A DNA stretch of 64,000 nt from an uncultured Rhodospirillales bacterium. Its GTDB lineage: Bacteria > Pseudomonadota > Alphaproteobacteria > Azospirillales > Azospirillaceae. The notes beneath the pieces were generated by a model. That model saw only the letters and a list, made by a program, of their open reading frames with translations, did not search any database and was not told where the DNA came from. The translations under genes were made by a program, and so were the position numbers. Positions 34,666 through 44,396 of this stretch are shown one piece after another (the first letter of the stretch is position 1; every line of letters starts with the position of its first letter). The stretch lies in NCBI GenBank assembly GCA_903927615.1, contig CAIYNU010000017.1, forward strand, positions 62,001-126,000. The letters are read 5' to 3'.

Positions 34666-36009
34666 TCAAGCCAGCAGCCCGTTCAAGCGAGCCACAGCGC
34701 GCGGACGTCCAATCAAGGGTAGCAGACTTTTCAGTTCCGGTCCATGGTCGGTGCCGGTCAGCGCCAGCCGGAGTGGCAGGAACAATCCCTTGCCCTTGAT
34801 TCCGGTGGCAACCTTGATCTGTTCGATCCAGTGGCCCCAGGTGGTCTCATCCCAGGGTTCGGGTGGCAGCAGACTGGCGGCCTGACGGGTCAGGGCCGGG
34901 TCGGTGAGGGTCGGCGTGACCGGCGCATGGCTGATTTGCCACCACAGCGTGGCGTCGGCCAATCGCGTCAGGTTGGGCCGCACCGCCAGCCAGAACCGCT
35001 GGTCGACACCGTCCAGTCCCAGGGCGGCGAGTCGGTCGGCGACGCCGGCGAAGGGGGTCAGATGCAGCAGTCGGGCATTCAGACGGGTCAGGTCTTCGGG
35101 GTCGAACCGGGGGGTGGCGCGCGAGACCCGAGTCAGATCAAAGCTCTCGACCAGCTCCGCCAGCGTCAGATGCGCTTCAACGGCGTCGGCGGTGCCCAGG
35201 CGGGCCAGCAAACAGAGCAGCGCCATCGGCTCGATGCCGTCGTCGTCGCGCAGGGACGCGATGCTGAGGCTGCCCAGGCGTTTGGACAGGCCGTGACCGG
35301 CCGCGTCGGTGAGCAGCGGCAGGTGGGCAAAGGTCGGCACCGGGCCGCCCAGGGCTTGCCAGAGCTGAATCTGCACGGCGGTATTGGCCACATGGTCTTC
35401 GCCGCGGATGACGTGGCTGATACCGAAGGCGATATCGTCCACCACCGATGACAGGGTGTACAGCGGCCGCCCGTCTTCGCGGACCAGCACCGGGTCGGAC
35501 AGGTCGGCGCCGTCGAACTGGGCCGGACCGCGCACCAGATCCGACCAGCTCACCGGCTGGTGGTCGAGTTTGAAGCGCCAGTGGGGGTGTCGCCCCGCGG
35601 CCTCGAGCCGCGCCCGCCCGGCGGCGGAGAGGTCCAGCCCGGCCCGGTCGTAGAGCGGCGGCAGGCCGCGGGCCAGCAGGCTCTTGCGCTTCAGCCCGAG
35701 TTCCTCCGCGGTCTCGTAGCAGGGATAAAGCCGTCCGGCGGCCTTCAGCCGGTCGGCGGCTTCGGTGTAAAGCGCCAGCCGATCGGACTGCCGGGCCTTC
35801 CGGTCCCAGGTCAGCCCAAGCCAGCCAAGATCGCGCTCGATGCCGGCGGCGAACTCGGGCGTCGACCGCTCATCATCGGTGTCGTCGAGTCGCAACAAAA
35901 CGGTGCCACCGGCCCGGCGGGCGACCAGCCAGTTGACCAGCGCCAGGCGAATGTTTCCAACATGGAGCAGGCCGGTCGGGCTGGGCGCAAAGCGGACGGT
36001 AAGGGACAT
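34666..36009 (-). CDS. gltX: glutamyl-tRNA synthetase
   Basis: GluRS charges tRNA with glutamate. The start at 36009 ([13 protein letters not shown]) is chosen by homology; the open frame extends 94 Pro/Ala-rich codons further upstream without support. HIGH is present as LHVGN and KMSKS as GLSKRLG, with a Rossmann fold ([11 protein letters not shown]) and a shortened anticodon domain, giving 448 residues. Alphaproteobacteria often have two GluRS proteins; which type this is cannot be decided here. It is followed by the CysRS-like gene on the same strand. Confidence 0.92.
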   Translation of the reverse strand: MSLTVRFAPSPTGLLHVGNIRLALVNWLVARRAGGTVLLRLDDTDDERSTPEFAAGIERDLGWLGLTWDRKARQSDRLALYTEAADRLKAAGRLYPCYETAEELGLKRKSLLARGLPPLYDRAGLDLSAAGRARLEAAGRHPHWRFKLDHQPVSWSDLVRGPAQFDGADLSDPVLVREDGRPLYTLSSVVDDIAFGISHVIRGEDHVANTAVQIQLWQALGGPVPTFAHLPLLTDAAGHGLSKRLGSLSIASLRDDDGIEPMALLCLLARLGTADAVEAHLTLAELVESFDLTRVSRATPRFDPEDLTRLNARLLHLTPFAGVADRLAALGLDGVDQRFWLAVRPNLTRLADATLWWQISHAPVTPTLTDPALTRQAASLLPPEPWDETTWGHWIEQIKVATGIKGKGLFLPLRLALTGTDHGPELKSLLPLIGRPRAVARLNGLLA

Positions 36010-36098
36010 GGTGCGGTGTCTCGAACGGAAAACGGGCGATTCAGGAGCAGGCGATTCGGGAGGGAGCGCGTGGGGGCCGCCTGGAACCGGTGGCGTGG

Positions 36099-36515
36099 TC
36101 AGGGCGGGCAGACGACCCGGCCGTATTGGTCGCGGTAGCATTGGATCGGCTGCTGGTAGAGCGGCGGCGGCGGTGGTGGTGGCGGAACAATGTAGGTGGG
36201 GGGCGGGACGTAGACCGGTGGTGGTGGATAGCCGCCGGCAAGGCCGTGCTCTCTCAGGCATTCCAGCTCGTCCTGGCCGTGGCTGCGACACAGTTCACGG
36301 ACACTGCGCTCGGCTCTCCGGGGGTCTTCGCGCTCGATGCACCGTTCCATGCATTCCTTGTAATTCTTGCCGGGGCCGGAACAATATTCATTGCACCGGG
36401 TGTCTGCGCTGGCGCTGTTGGGAAAACCGGCCCAGCCAACGGCGGCCAGTATCAGCGCCGCAGCCGTAACGGCGATCCTTGGCCGGGCCGGGTTGGGTGT
36501 GCATCGGTTGATCAT
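36099..36515 (-). CDS. secreted cysteine- and proline-rich small protein
   Basis: A 138-residue protein with a signal peptide (about 1-37, cleavage near ASA-D). The mature part has a helical Cys-rich segment (RCNEYC, KECMERC, ELC, ELEC), a run of PPPP/Y/V repeats (about 95-120) and a final [14 protein letters not shown]. The eight cysteines suggest disulfides in the periplasm. I do not recognise the family; similar Pro-rich exported proteins are common in this order. It is upstream of gltX on the same strand with a gap of 89 bases. Confidence 0.7.
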   Translation of the reverse strand: MINRCTPNPARPRIAVTAAALILAAVGWAGFPNSASADTRCNEYCSGPGKNYKECMERCIEREDPRRAERSVRELCRSHGQDELECLREHGLAGGYPPPPVYVPPPTYIVPPPPPPPPLYQQPIQCYRDQYGRVVCPP

Positions 36516-36760
36516 CGTGGGTCTCCAGACAGGGCCTCCTGACGGCGGGGGCGTAGGGTGATATTTAAGGGTTCATGAGGGCCGGCAACAGGCTAATCGA
36601 CGACCGCGGGGCGGTCTGAGGCTAAAATGCCCATGAGGACCGGGCGGTTGGGGATGGCTCCGTCATCACCGGATCAAGACCGCGATGGTCAAAAGCCCGG
36701 AATGGATGATAGACACGGATAATAGAAAAATAGAAACGTGAGAAAGGATCGAAACGCGCC

Positions 36761-38398
36761 ATGACCCGTCAGACCAACAATCCTTACGAGATCGATCTTG
36801 ACCGCAATGCGGCCAATCATGTACCGCTCTCTCCATTGTCATTCATACGACGCGCCGCCGCGGTTTATCCGCATCGGACGGCGGTGATTCATGGGACAAT
36901 TCGGCGTAATTGGCAGGAGACCTACCGGCGGTGCAATCGTCTGGCTTCGGCCCTGGCGCGCCGGGGCATCGGGGTTGGCGACACGGTGGCGGTGATGGCC
37001 CCCAATGTGCCGGAACTGTTCGAAGCCCATTTCGGCGTGCCGATGGTCGGTGCGGTCCTCAACGCCCTGAATGTTCGCCTCGATTCGGAAGCGATCGCTT
37101 TCATTCTGGGGCACAGCGAGACCAAGGTGCTGATCACCGACCGGGAGTTTGCCGCCGTGATCAGGCCGGCCCTGGCCAGGCTCGAGCGCCCGATTCTGGT
37201 GGTCGACATCGATGATCCCACGGCCAGGGGCGGCGAATGTCTGGGCGAACTGACCTACGAGCAGTTCCTGGACACCGGCGATCCCGACTTCGCCTGGACG
37301 CTCCCCGACGATGAATGGCGGGCGATTTCGCTGAATTACACATCGGGGACCACCGGCAATCCCAAGGGTGTCGTCTATCATCATCGGGGCGCCTACCTGA
37401 ACGCCATGGGCAATATTCTGACCTGGGCGATGCCGCACCATCCCGTGTATTTGTGGACTTTGCCGATGTTCCACTGCAATGGCTGGTGCTTTCCGTGGAC
37501 GGTGACGGCCATGGCCGGGACCCATGTCTGTTTGCGCACCCTGTCGGCCCGGACGATCTTCGAAGCCATGGCCGATCATGACGTGACGCATTTCTGCGGC
37601 GCGCCGATCATCATGGGCATGCTGATCAATGCGCCGGTCGAACAGCGCCGTCCGATTCCCGCCGGAATCCGGATGATGACCGCCGGTGCCGCGCCGCCGG
37701 CCGCGGTGATTGAAAAGATGGAGCGGCTCGGTTTTCAGATTATTCATGTCTATGGCCTGACCGAAGTCTACGGACCGGTGACGGTGTGCGCCTGGCACGA
37801 GGTTTGGGATGAACTGCCGGTGGAGCAGCAGGCGGTCTTCAAAGCGCGCCAGGGCGTCAACAGCCCGGTGCTGGAGGGGTTGATGGTCGCCGACGCCGTG
37901 ACGCTGCAACCGGTCCCGGCCAACGGCCAGGTGATCGGCGAAGTCTTCATGCGCGGCAATGTCGTGATGCGCGGCTACCTCAAAAATCCCCGCGCAACGC
38001 AGGAGGCCTTCGAAGGGGGATGGTTTCATACCGGCGATCTGGCGGTGATGCATGAGAATGGCTATATCGAGATCAAAGATCGTTCGAAAGACATCATTAT
38101 TTCAGGCGGCGAGAATATTTCCACCATCGAGGTGGAATCGGTGCTTTATCGCCATCCGGCTGTCCAGGAAGCTGCCGTAGTCGCGCGGCCGGACGAGAAA
38201 TGGGGCGAAACGCCGTGCGCCTTCGTGACCCTCAAGCCGGGGGAAGAGGTGAGCGAAGCCGATCTTATGGCTTTTTGTCGCCAAAACCTTGCGCATTTCA
38301 AGTGTCCGCGCCATATCGTCTTCACAGAGCTGCCCAAGACATCCACCGGGAAAATTCAGAAGTTCGTTTTGCGGCAAAAGGTAAAAGGCGTGCGGTAA
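36761..38398 (+). CDS. acyl-CoA synthetase (AMP-forming)
   Basis: A 545-residue adenylate-forming enzyme that activates an acid to its CoA thioester in the cytoplasm. The P-loop motif is YTSGTTGNPKG (193-203), followed by HVYGLTEVYGP, GWFHTGDLAV, KDRSKDIIISGGENIS and the catalytic lysine in TSTGKIQKF near the end. The sequence type (NNPYEIDLDRNAANHVPLSP start, FHCNGW) is that of medium-chain or DmdB-like ligases; the substrate cannot be assigned. A MarR regulator follows 144 bases downstream on the same strand. The 36516-36760 gap shows no gene. Confidence 0.92.
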   Translation: MTRQTNNPYEIDLDRNAANHVPLSPLSFIRRAAAVYPHRTAVIHGTIRRNWQETYRRCNRLASALARRGIGVGDTVAVMAPNVPELFEAHFGVPMVGAVLNALNVRLDSEAIAFILGHSETKVLITDREFAAVIRPALARLERPILVVDIDDPTARGGECLGELTYEQFLDTGDPDFAWTLPDDEWRAISLNYTSGTTGNPKGVVYHHRGAYLNAMGNILTWAMPHHPVYLWTLPMFHCNGWCFPWTVTAMAGTHVCLRTLSARTIFEAMADHDVTHFCGAPIIMGMLINAPVEQRRPIPAGIRMMTAGAAPPAAVIEKMERLGFQIIHVYGLTEVYGPVTVCAWHEVWDELPVEQQAVFKARQGVNSPVLEGLMVADAVTLQPVPANGQVIGEVFMRGNVVMRGYLKNPRATQEAFEGGWFHTGDLAVMHENGYIEIKDRSKDIIISGGENISTIEVESVLYRHPAVQEAAVVARPDEKWGETPCAFVTLKPGEEVSEADLMAFCRQNLAHFKCPRHIVFTELPKTSTGKIQKFVLRQKVKGVR

Positions 38399-38542
38399 GC
38401 CGTCGGGGCCGCCCCGGTCGGGTCCTTCGGCCGGGGCGGGGTGTGCGGTCGGATGGTGCTCGGGCTTCTAGACGAAAGTGTCGACCCGAATGAAGCCATT
38501 GACGGCGCAACCGAAAAAAGGGCAACAATGTCACGTTGAAGC

Positions 38543-39079
38543 ATGTCGGAGCCAAGCCGGGCCGATCGATCAGAGGTTAAACGAGACACCACCATGCAAG
38601 TGCAAATTTCGACGGTGGGGATTGCCGCTCTGATCGAGCGGGCATCGCGTTTGATACATTCCATTGGCTATGCCGAAGGGTTGTATCCGGCGCAGTGGAC
38701 GGCCCTTCGTTTCTTTTCCGAGGCGCCCCCCTCATCGCGTACAACTGCCGGCCTTGCCCGTTTTCAGGGGATGAGCCTGGGGCCTGTGGCGCGCACCGTG
38801 CGGACCCTGGTTGAGAAAGGCCTGCTGGCCCGGGCCGCCAACCCATCGAGTCGACGCGCCGACCTGATCGCGGTGACGGCGGCGGGGCAGGTTCTGCTGA
38901 AACGCGATCCTCGGGCCGCCGTGGCCGGGGCGATCGAAACCATGCCCCCCGAACACCGGGAGGCGCTGGCCATGGCCATGGAGACGCTGTTGCACGGCTT
39001 GCTGGCCATCCAGCGATACCCCGAGCACGATCATGCCGCGGATGCCGTCGAAACGCCTTCGGAAACGGAAGTCGGGTGA
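38543..39079 (+). CDS. MarR-family transcriptional regulator
   Basis: A 178-residue winged-helix protein. The helix-turn-helix lies about 70-100 (TAGLARFQGMSLGPVARTVRTL), followed by the wing with NPSSRRADLIAVTAAG, which has the MarR R-x-D-x-R-like pattern (SRRAD), and helices for dimerisation. The start is either 38543 or the ATG at 38594 (MQVQIS); neither has a strong ribosome site. The C-terminal tail is acidic. It may control the adjacent acyl-CoA synthetase. Confidence 0.82.
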   Translation: MSEPSRADRSEVKRDTTMQVQISTVGIAALIERASRLIHSIGYAEGLYPAQWTALRFFSEAPPSSRTTAGLARFQGMSLGPVARTVRTLVEKGLLARAANPSSRRADLIAVTAAGQVLLKRDPRAAVAGAIETMPPEHREALAMAMETLLHGLLAIQRYPEHDHAADAVETPSETEVG

Positions 39080-39109
39080 GTGCTGTGGGCCGGCGGGGTT
39101 GTGTTGGCG

Positions 39110-39817
39110 TCAGCCGTAGAACCGGGCGATGCGCTCTGCCGGAACGCCCAGCCGGTAGAGCGTGAGGCACACGAGGTTGCGAAGACTCCGCCGCAGATAG
39201 CCGGCACGGCGGAAGCGATCCGCCGAGGTGATGGCGGTGCCGTCCAATGCCATCAAGCGGGTGCGGCCGAGGCGGCGGACCAGATCCACATCCTCCATCA
39301 ACGGCCACCGACGGAAGCCCCCGACGCCCCGATACAAGGATCGGGATAGCAGCAAGCCCTGGTCACCATAGGGCAGGGCGAACCATCGGCAGCGGTGGGC
39401 CACCCAACGCTCCAGGCGTCGGGCGGCCGGGGCGTCGTCGTCAAGACCGAGTCGAAAGTAACCGGCGCGACCGTCGGTCCGGGGATCGGTCAGGAAGGCC
39501 GGAATCGCGAGCAGGGCCTGGGTGTCCAGGCGGGTGTCGGCATGAAGGAACAGCAAGGCCCGTCCGGTGGCGGCGTCGGCTCCCGCCGCCAATTGTGACC
39601 CGCGACCGCGCGGTGCGCTGATGACCCGGGCGCCTCCGGCCCGGGCCACGGCCACCGTGTCGTCCCCCGAGCCGCCATCCACCACCAAGATCTCCATGTC
39701 AATTCCGGTGGACGGGTGATGCCCGGCAAGCGGCGCCAGGCAGGCCAGGGTTGCCGGCAGCATGACGGCAGCGTTGAGCGTCGGGATGACCACGGTCAGC
39801 GCGGGGGCCGCGGTCAT
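39110..39817 (-). CDS. family 2 glycosyltransferase, TIGR04283 type
   Basis: A 235-residue GT-A glycosyltransferase with no TM helix. It has VVIPTLNAA, the DXD-like VVDGGSGDDT, the HADTRL metal-site motif, and YGDQGLLLSRSLY followed by GGFRRWPLMEDVDL. This pattern is that of the rSAM/selenodomain-associated transferase 2 group; the usual partner (TIGR04282) is not in the window. Its start overlaps the stop of the upstream unknown gene by 4 bases (ATGA), so it is co-translated with the two unidentified genes. Confidence 0.85.
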   Translation of the reverse strand: MTAAPALTVVIPTLNAAVMLPATLACLAPLAGHHPSTGIDMEILVVDGGSGDDTVAVARAGGARVISAPRGRGSQLAAGADAATGRALLFLHADTRLDTQALLAIPAFLTDPRTDGRAGYFRLGLDDDAPAARRLERWVAHRCRWFALPYGDQGLLLSRSLYRGVGGFRRWPLMEDVDLVRRLGRTRLMALDGTAITSADRFRRAGYLRRSLRNLVCLTLYRLGVPAERIARFYG

Positions 39818-41157
39818 AGCCGGCCCAAACGTGCCGTCAGAATCCGCTGGGCTTCGTCGGGGCCAGCGATGAGTTCGATCAGGCGCACCAAACGCATCAA
39901 GCTCTCGGTCTGGGTGGGTTCATCGGCGTCGGGGGGGGGGCTATGGCGCTCCAGTTCCGTGCAGATGGTGGCCAGCTTGCGCTCCACGTCCTTGCGAATG
40001 CCGACCGCGTCGGCAACGCGCGCACAGCGCCGGAGCGATAGCGCCGCCTTTTCGGCGTTTTCCATCTGCTCGAGGGTCGGTACGGCGGCGGCGCTCCCTC
40101 CTCCTGATCCGGGCGGTGACGACAGGTTCTGAAACAACTCTTGATTGGCTTTTACCACAACATTATCGAGTACAAATGTTGCAATTTCGCGTCGCACGAC
40201 TTGTGCCTGTTGGGCACCGGCGTGGTCACGCTGTCCGCCCATGGAGCGTTCGAGGGAGGTCAGGCGGGCGACCAGTTGCTCGGCGGTTTGGGATGCCGCA
40301 ACCGGATCGGTCGCAATGCTTTGGTGCTGGCGCAACTCCTGGGCCTGGTGGGTCAGCGCCGTCAGCGCGTTGGCGCCCACGGCTTTACACAGGTCGGCAT
40401 GGTCGGCGCTGGAGCAGGGCAGGGGCAGGTCAGTCAGCACCTGGAGCAAGTCGCCGGGGCGTGCCATTCGCGCCAGCAGCACCAGGACAAAGGTTTTAAC
40501 CTTGCGGATTGAGTCTGCGGCCAGTCGGGCGATGGTGGTCGACACCAGTTCGAGCTCAATGGGCGAAAAACCCAGGATCGGCCGTTCAGACAGGTGGAGC
40601 TTGACGGTTTCGATTTCGGGCGCGATGGCCAGAATGTCGGCAATGTCCAGGAGTTGTTGCCGGACATCTTCGGTAATGGTGACGTTCTCGGCGCCGATCC
40701 GGTGTCGGCCGATGCTGGTGTCGGCGGCAAGGAAACTTGTTAAGTGCTGCGCGGCATCTTGCCAAAGAGGGAGGCCGGTCGCGAAAATATCCCGATGATT
40801 GAATGGGTCTGTGGCGCGCAATCTATCATCGATGCTTTGAAGGAGAGTCTGTTCTATACGGTTGTGCACAATGATCCAGCACGGTTGGACGATGGTGCGC
40901 GACAGCCGGCCGATTTTGGCCCGATACCGGTCGGCGGGATCAAACAAGTCTTCCACCGGCCGGAACAGCAGGCGCTGGGCGGTCATCGGGCGCGGCGGTC
41001 GCAACCGGACCAGGCGTGGCCGGATCTGGTCGAGGACCACGCGCACCCGCCCGCGATCGGGCGCCTGTTCCACCAGTTTCAGGACGTCCAGGAGGCGCTT
41101 GTCGGGCAAACCGAGGCTGGCCAGGGCGATGCGGCGCCACTCCTCAAGCGTACTCAT
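39814..41157 (-). CDS. unrecognised 447-residue protein, middle of a coupled operon
   Basis: I do not recognise a family. The protein is predicted mostly alpha-helical, without a signal peptide or clear TM segment. The first 100 residues are basic (RPRLVRLRPPRP), the centre has regular helices with Gln/Leu heptads (TALTHQAQELRQHQ, TAEQLVARLTSLERS), and about 345-365 is a Gly/Ser linker. It overlaps the upstream gene by 4 bases and the downstream glycosyltransferase by 4 bases, so the three products are likely made in fixed ratio. Confidence 0.7.
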   Translation of the reverse strand: MSTLEEWRRIALASLGLPDKRLLDVLKLVEQAPDRGRVRVVLDQIRPRLVRLRPPRPMTAQRLLFRPVEDLFDPADRYRAKIGRLSRTIVQPCWIIVHNRIEQTLLQSIDDRLRATDPFNHRDIFATGLPLWQDAAQHLTSFLAADTSIGRHRIGAENVTITEDVRQQLLDIADILAIAPEIETVKLHLSERPILGFSPIELELVSTTIARLAADSIRKVKTFVLVLLARMARPGDLLQVLTDLPLPCSSADHADLCKAVGANALTALTHQAQELRQHQSIATDPVAASQTAEQLVARLTSLERSMGGQRDHAGAQQAQVVRREIATFVLDNVVVKANQELFQNLSSPPGSGGGSAAAVPTLEQMENAEKAALSLRRCARVADAVGIRKDVERKLATICTELERHSPPPDADEPTQTESLMRLVRLIELIAGPDEAQRILTARLGRL

Positions 41158-42266
41158 TTGAAGTCCGCCTTGCGGGTCTCGTTCCTTTGGACCTGCTCAT
41201 AGTCGAGAACACCAGTGCGCCAGTCTTCATTGGCGCGGACCCAGCGCCGGTGGACCGTCTTCAGGGTCGTCGCCTGCGATTCGTTGATGGTTTCCAACTG
41301 ACTTTTCGGCAAAATTGGTAATAAGGGAAAACTATTGGCGATCATGGCTTCGCGTTCCCGGCCTCCTTTGGTGGCGGCGTCACGGAATTCTCCGATCAAA
41401 TAGTCCCAACCATCGAGCAACCAGGCCAACTGTTTGACTTGCTCTCTGATCGCGGAAAAATGCTTCTCCCAGGTGTTCAGCAGTTCCGTCAGCGACTCCG
41501 TTTCGCTGAAAACATTGGCAACAACCTTGACCGTCATCTGATTGGTCAAGTCGGCGATATTGGCCTCAAACTCTCCAAGATACGCGATCTCATCGGGCAG
41601 TTCGGACGACCATTTGCGCAGATTCTGACTGAATTGCAATAATTCATCAGACAAGGCCCGTAACCGCCCGGGTTCGGTGGCCTGCGGCAAGCCAATCGGG
41701 GCAATCAATGTGCTTAGGGCTTCGATCCGGACATAGAGTTCATCTTGAGGCACATTAAAGCGTTTGGCCACTTGTCTCAGGGTTGCTTTGAGTTCTTTTT
41801 GGGCCGCGATGGAATCCAATCCGTGGGCGATCAGGTTGGAGGGCGAAACGTTGATCAGTTTGAGTAATTGGAGGATCAACAAAAAGGTTGTCATAATCTG
41901 ATATTGTTTTTCACCGTCCAGAATTTCTTTGGCTTTGTGGGCAGCCCGGGGCCCGGCCAAGCCCTGGGCCGCCACATCCAGTGTGACATAGCGCATCTTG
42001 ATGGGGTCATCGACATTATGCTTTTGGATGCGATCAAACAGGACGCGGTCATGCAGGGTGGTGGTAATCGTCTCCAGAATCGACTTCCACGGCATAATAT
42101 AGTAGCCCTTGCCACCCGACAGGCTCGGCAGCACGAATTCATACCGCTGGGAACCGTCGTCGCGGCGCATCCGGGCTTGGGACAGGGCCGGAGTGGTGAA
42201 GAAAACGGCAATGCCGCGCTCGGCCCAAGTATTGGCCACCAGGCCGGCCATCTTCTGGGTACTCAT
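41154..42266 (-). CDS. unrecognised 370-residue protein, first gene of a coupled operon
   Basis: No family is recognised. The N-terminal third has mixed strands and helices (GIAVFFTTPALSQARMRR, YYIMPWKSILE); the rest is helix-rich with coiled-coil-like stretches (LSDELLQFSQNLRKW, LTELLNTWEKHFSAIREQVK). It has no signal peptide or TM helix. The gene is noticeably richer in AT than neighbours. Its stop overlaps the next gene's start by 4 bases (ATGA). Context gives only the downstream glycosyltransferase, so a role in polysaccharide or cell-surface work is a guess. Confidence 0.7.
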   Translation of the reverse strand: MSTQKMAGLVANTWAERGIAVFFTTPALSQARMRRDDGSQRYEFVLPSLSGGKGYYIMPWKSILETITTTLHDRVLFDRIQKHNVDDPIKMRYVTLDVAAQGLAGPRAAHKAKEILDGEKQYQIMTTFLLILQLLKLINVSPSNLIAHGLDSIAAQKELKATLRQVAKRFNVPQDELYVRIEALSTLIAPIGLPQATEPGRLRALSDELLQFSQNLRKWSSELPDEIAYLGEFEANIADLTNQMTVKVVANVFSETESLTELLNTWEKHFSAIREQVKQLAWLLDGWDYLIGEFRDAATKGGREREAMIANSFPLLPILPKSQLETINESQATTLKTVHRRWVRANEDWRTGVLDYEQVQRNETRKADFK

Positions 42267-42417
42267 TGATGCAATCGTTTAGTGTGAGATCAAAAGATTT
42301 CGGGAGTCGGGTGCCGACTCTGGCAACCGCGCCGTATGATAGCAGTCTTGGGCGACATATGCCGACGAAAAAAGAGTATACGGAGCGGGCGCGGGACGTG
42401 AAAACGGTTCATCGGCA

Positions 42418-43326
42418 TCAGTCGGGCCACCGCTTATGCAACCACAGCCATTGATCGGGGCGCTCGCGGATCCAGGACTCCAGAAGCCCATTGACCTGGG
42501 TCATCAGCGTGCGGATATCGGCCGCGCGGTTGCCGCTGTCGGGTAACGGTATGGGCGGCAGCACGGTCAGGCGAAACCGGGCCCCGCCCAGACGCTCGGT
42601 ACGGGTTGGCAACACCGGGCAGCGGAACTTGAGGGCCAGTTGGGCCACCGCCGGGGCGGTCATGGCTGGCCGTCCGAAAAAGGCCACGGGAATGCCGTCG
42701 TTCATCTTCTGGTCCACCAGCATCGCGACGGTGCCGCCCTCGGCCAGGGCCGCGACGATGGCCCGGGCGCCGTCACGGCCTTTGGGCACCAGCCGGCCTT
42801 GCCCGGCGCGCCGGCCTGCGGTCATCAAGTCTTGAATGAGCGGGTTATTGGGCCGGCGGTAGATCGAAGTCAGCGTCAGGCCGTAGCGGGAAGCTCCGAT
42901 GGGCAGCAACTCCCAGTTGGCCAGATGGCCGCTGAACATCAGGCAGGGTTGGTGCCGGCCTTCGGCCGGGCGCGGCAGATGCTCGGCCCCCACCACTTCG
43001 ATTCGGCCCTGGGCCTGATCGTTCCACAGGTGCTCCAGGTGGGGATGTTCGGCCATCACCCGACCGAGATTGTCCCACATGCCCTGGAGAATCTCCCGAT
43101 GACGCGAATCGGGCAGATCGGGCAGCGCGCGCCGCAGGTTGGTCAGGGCCCGGCGGGAAAAGGGCAGCCAGGGTCCGATCCCGCGCCCAAGCCAGCCGCC
43201 CAGGGCCGAGGCCCAGTCCACCGGCAACACGGCGATGACGTGATACAGCAGATGAATGGCGGCTGCCTCGGCGGGGTAGAGCAGGTACCGGCGCAGCCGT
43301 CGGGCGACGGCGCTACGATCAGACAT
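42418..43326 (-). CDS. lipid A biosynthesis lauroyl/acyl transferase (LpxL family)
   Basis: An approximately 302-residue membrane-anchored acyltransferase that adds a secondary acyl chain to Kdo-lipid A. The catalytic HxxxxE is H-L-A-N-W-E in SGHLANWE; YRRPNNPLI and LVDQKMNDGIPVAFFGRPA follow, and the end WLWLHKRW is typical. I take the start at 43326 (MSDRSAV); 43335 is also possible. It overlaps the 3' end of lpxK, so it belongs to the lipid A operon. Confidence 0.9.
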   Translation of the reverse strand: MSDRSAVARRLRRYLLYPAEAAAIHLLYHVIAVLPVDWASALGGWLGRGIGPWLPFSRRALTNLRRALPDLPDSRHREILQGMWDNLGRVMAEHPHLEHLWNDQAQGRIEVVGAEHLPRPAEGRHQPCLMFSGHLANWELLPIGASRYGLTLTSIYRRPNNPLIQDLMTAGRRAGQGRLVPKGRDGARAIVAALAEGGTVAMLVDQKMNDGIPVAFFGRPAMTAPAVAQLALKFRCPVLPTRTERLGGARFRLTVLPPIPLPDSGNRAADIRTLMTQVNGLLESWIRERPDQWLWLHKRWPD

Positions 43327-44380
43327 GAGGTCCAAGGGCCTCCGGCCTTTGGTGAGAGCCCGGGGTGAAAGCCCCGGGTGCCGGCGACAGTATCGCGGTC
43401 TGGAGCAGCTTCGCCATCGCTTCCGGGTCCCGCCAGGTCAAGGTGACGGGCAACACCCGAACCTCGCGGCGGATCGCGTCCGGCAACCGGACCCCATCCT
43501 TGGCGGTGGTGACCGGTACCGCGTTCAAGGCGCGGGCACGGGCGAGCAGCGTGGCCACGTCTGCGGGCCGGTAGCGGTGGTGATCGGGGAAGGGGGCGGT
43601 GCCGACCAGTTCGGCGTCGAGCGCGCGACAGGTTTCAAAGAATTTCTCCGGTCGGCCGATCCCCGCGAAGGCGAGCAACCGCTGGCCCCGAAGCGACGCC
43701 GCCACCCCCGGGTCCGGCGTCAGTCGGGCCTGGAACAGCGGCAGGGCGTGACCGGTCACGGCCGTCCGCCGGACGAGTTCGGCCTCGAGTTCGGTCCGGT
43801 CGCAGCCCACCATCACCAGTGCCGAGGCCCGACCGAGGCCACGGGCGACCGGCTCGCGCAAGGGGCCTGCGGGAATCATCCGGCCATTGCCGAAGCCGAC
43901 CGAGCCGTCCACCACCACCAGCGCCAGCCGGTAACCCAGGGCGGGATTCTGAAAACCGTCATCCAGCACGATGGCCTGGGCCCCGGCGGCGGCGGCGGCC
44001 AAGGCCCCGGCGGCCCGGTCCCGGGCAACCCAGGTCGGCGCCGCTTCGGCCAGCAGCAGGGGTTCGTCGCCGACGTCGTCGGCGTCGTGGCGGCCGGGCG
44101 CCACCCGCACCGGACCTTTGAGCCGTCCCCCATAACCCCGGGTCAGCAAATGGGGTGTGATCCCCCGGTCCAGCAGCAGGGTTGCCAGCGCCAGCGCCAC
44201 CGGTGTTTTACCGGCGCCGCCGGCGACCAGATTGCCGACGCAAATTACCGGCGGGCCGGGGTCGAGGGGGAGCGTTCTCAGTCGGCGGAGCCGGCCGCCC
44301 AGGTCATAGAGCCAACCCAGCGGTGTCAGCACAGCCGCTTCACGTCCCGGCGCCCGGTACCAGAAGCCGGGGGCCTTCAT
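43319..44380 (-). CDS. lpxK: tetraacyldisaccharide 4'-kinase LpxK
   Basis: LpxK phosphorylates the 4' position of the lipid A disaccharide at the inner membrane. The 353-residue protein starts MKAPGFWY, has the P-loop VGNLVAGGAGKTPVALAL (48-65), LTRGYGG, VLDDGFQNPAL and FPDHHRY near the end. It lies 16 bases after waaA and overlaps the acyltransferase. An approximately 35-residue extension beyond the usual end (SPAPGAFTPGSHQRPEALG) is low in complexity. Confidence 0.93.
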   Translation of the reverse strand: MKAPGFWYRAPGREAAVLTPLGWLYDLGGRLRRLRTLPLDPGPPVICVGNLVAGGAGKTPVALALATLLLDRGITPHLLTRGYGGRLKGPVRVAPGRHDADDVGDEPLLLAEAAPTWVARDRAAGALAAAAAGAQAIVLDDGFQNPALGYRLALVVVDGSVGFGNGRMIPAGPLREPVARGLGRASALVMVGCDRTELEAELVRRTAVTGHALPLFQARLTPDPGVAASLRGQRLLAFAGIGRPEKFFETCRALDAELVGTAPFPDHHRYRPADVATLLARARALNAVPVTTAKDGVRLPDAIRREVRVLPVTLTWRDPEAMAKLLQTAILSPAPGAFTPGSHQRPEALGPHV

Positions 44381-44396
44381 GGCGGCGGCGGCCAGG

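Noticed and set aside
35730-36291. 94-residue N-terminal extension of GluRS
   Set aside because: Homology starts at [13 protein letters not shown] (36009); the upstream residues are Pro/Ala-rich read-through, and the secreted Cys-rich gene lies just beyond.
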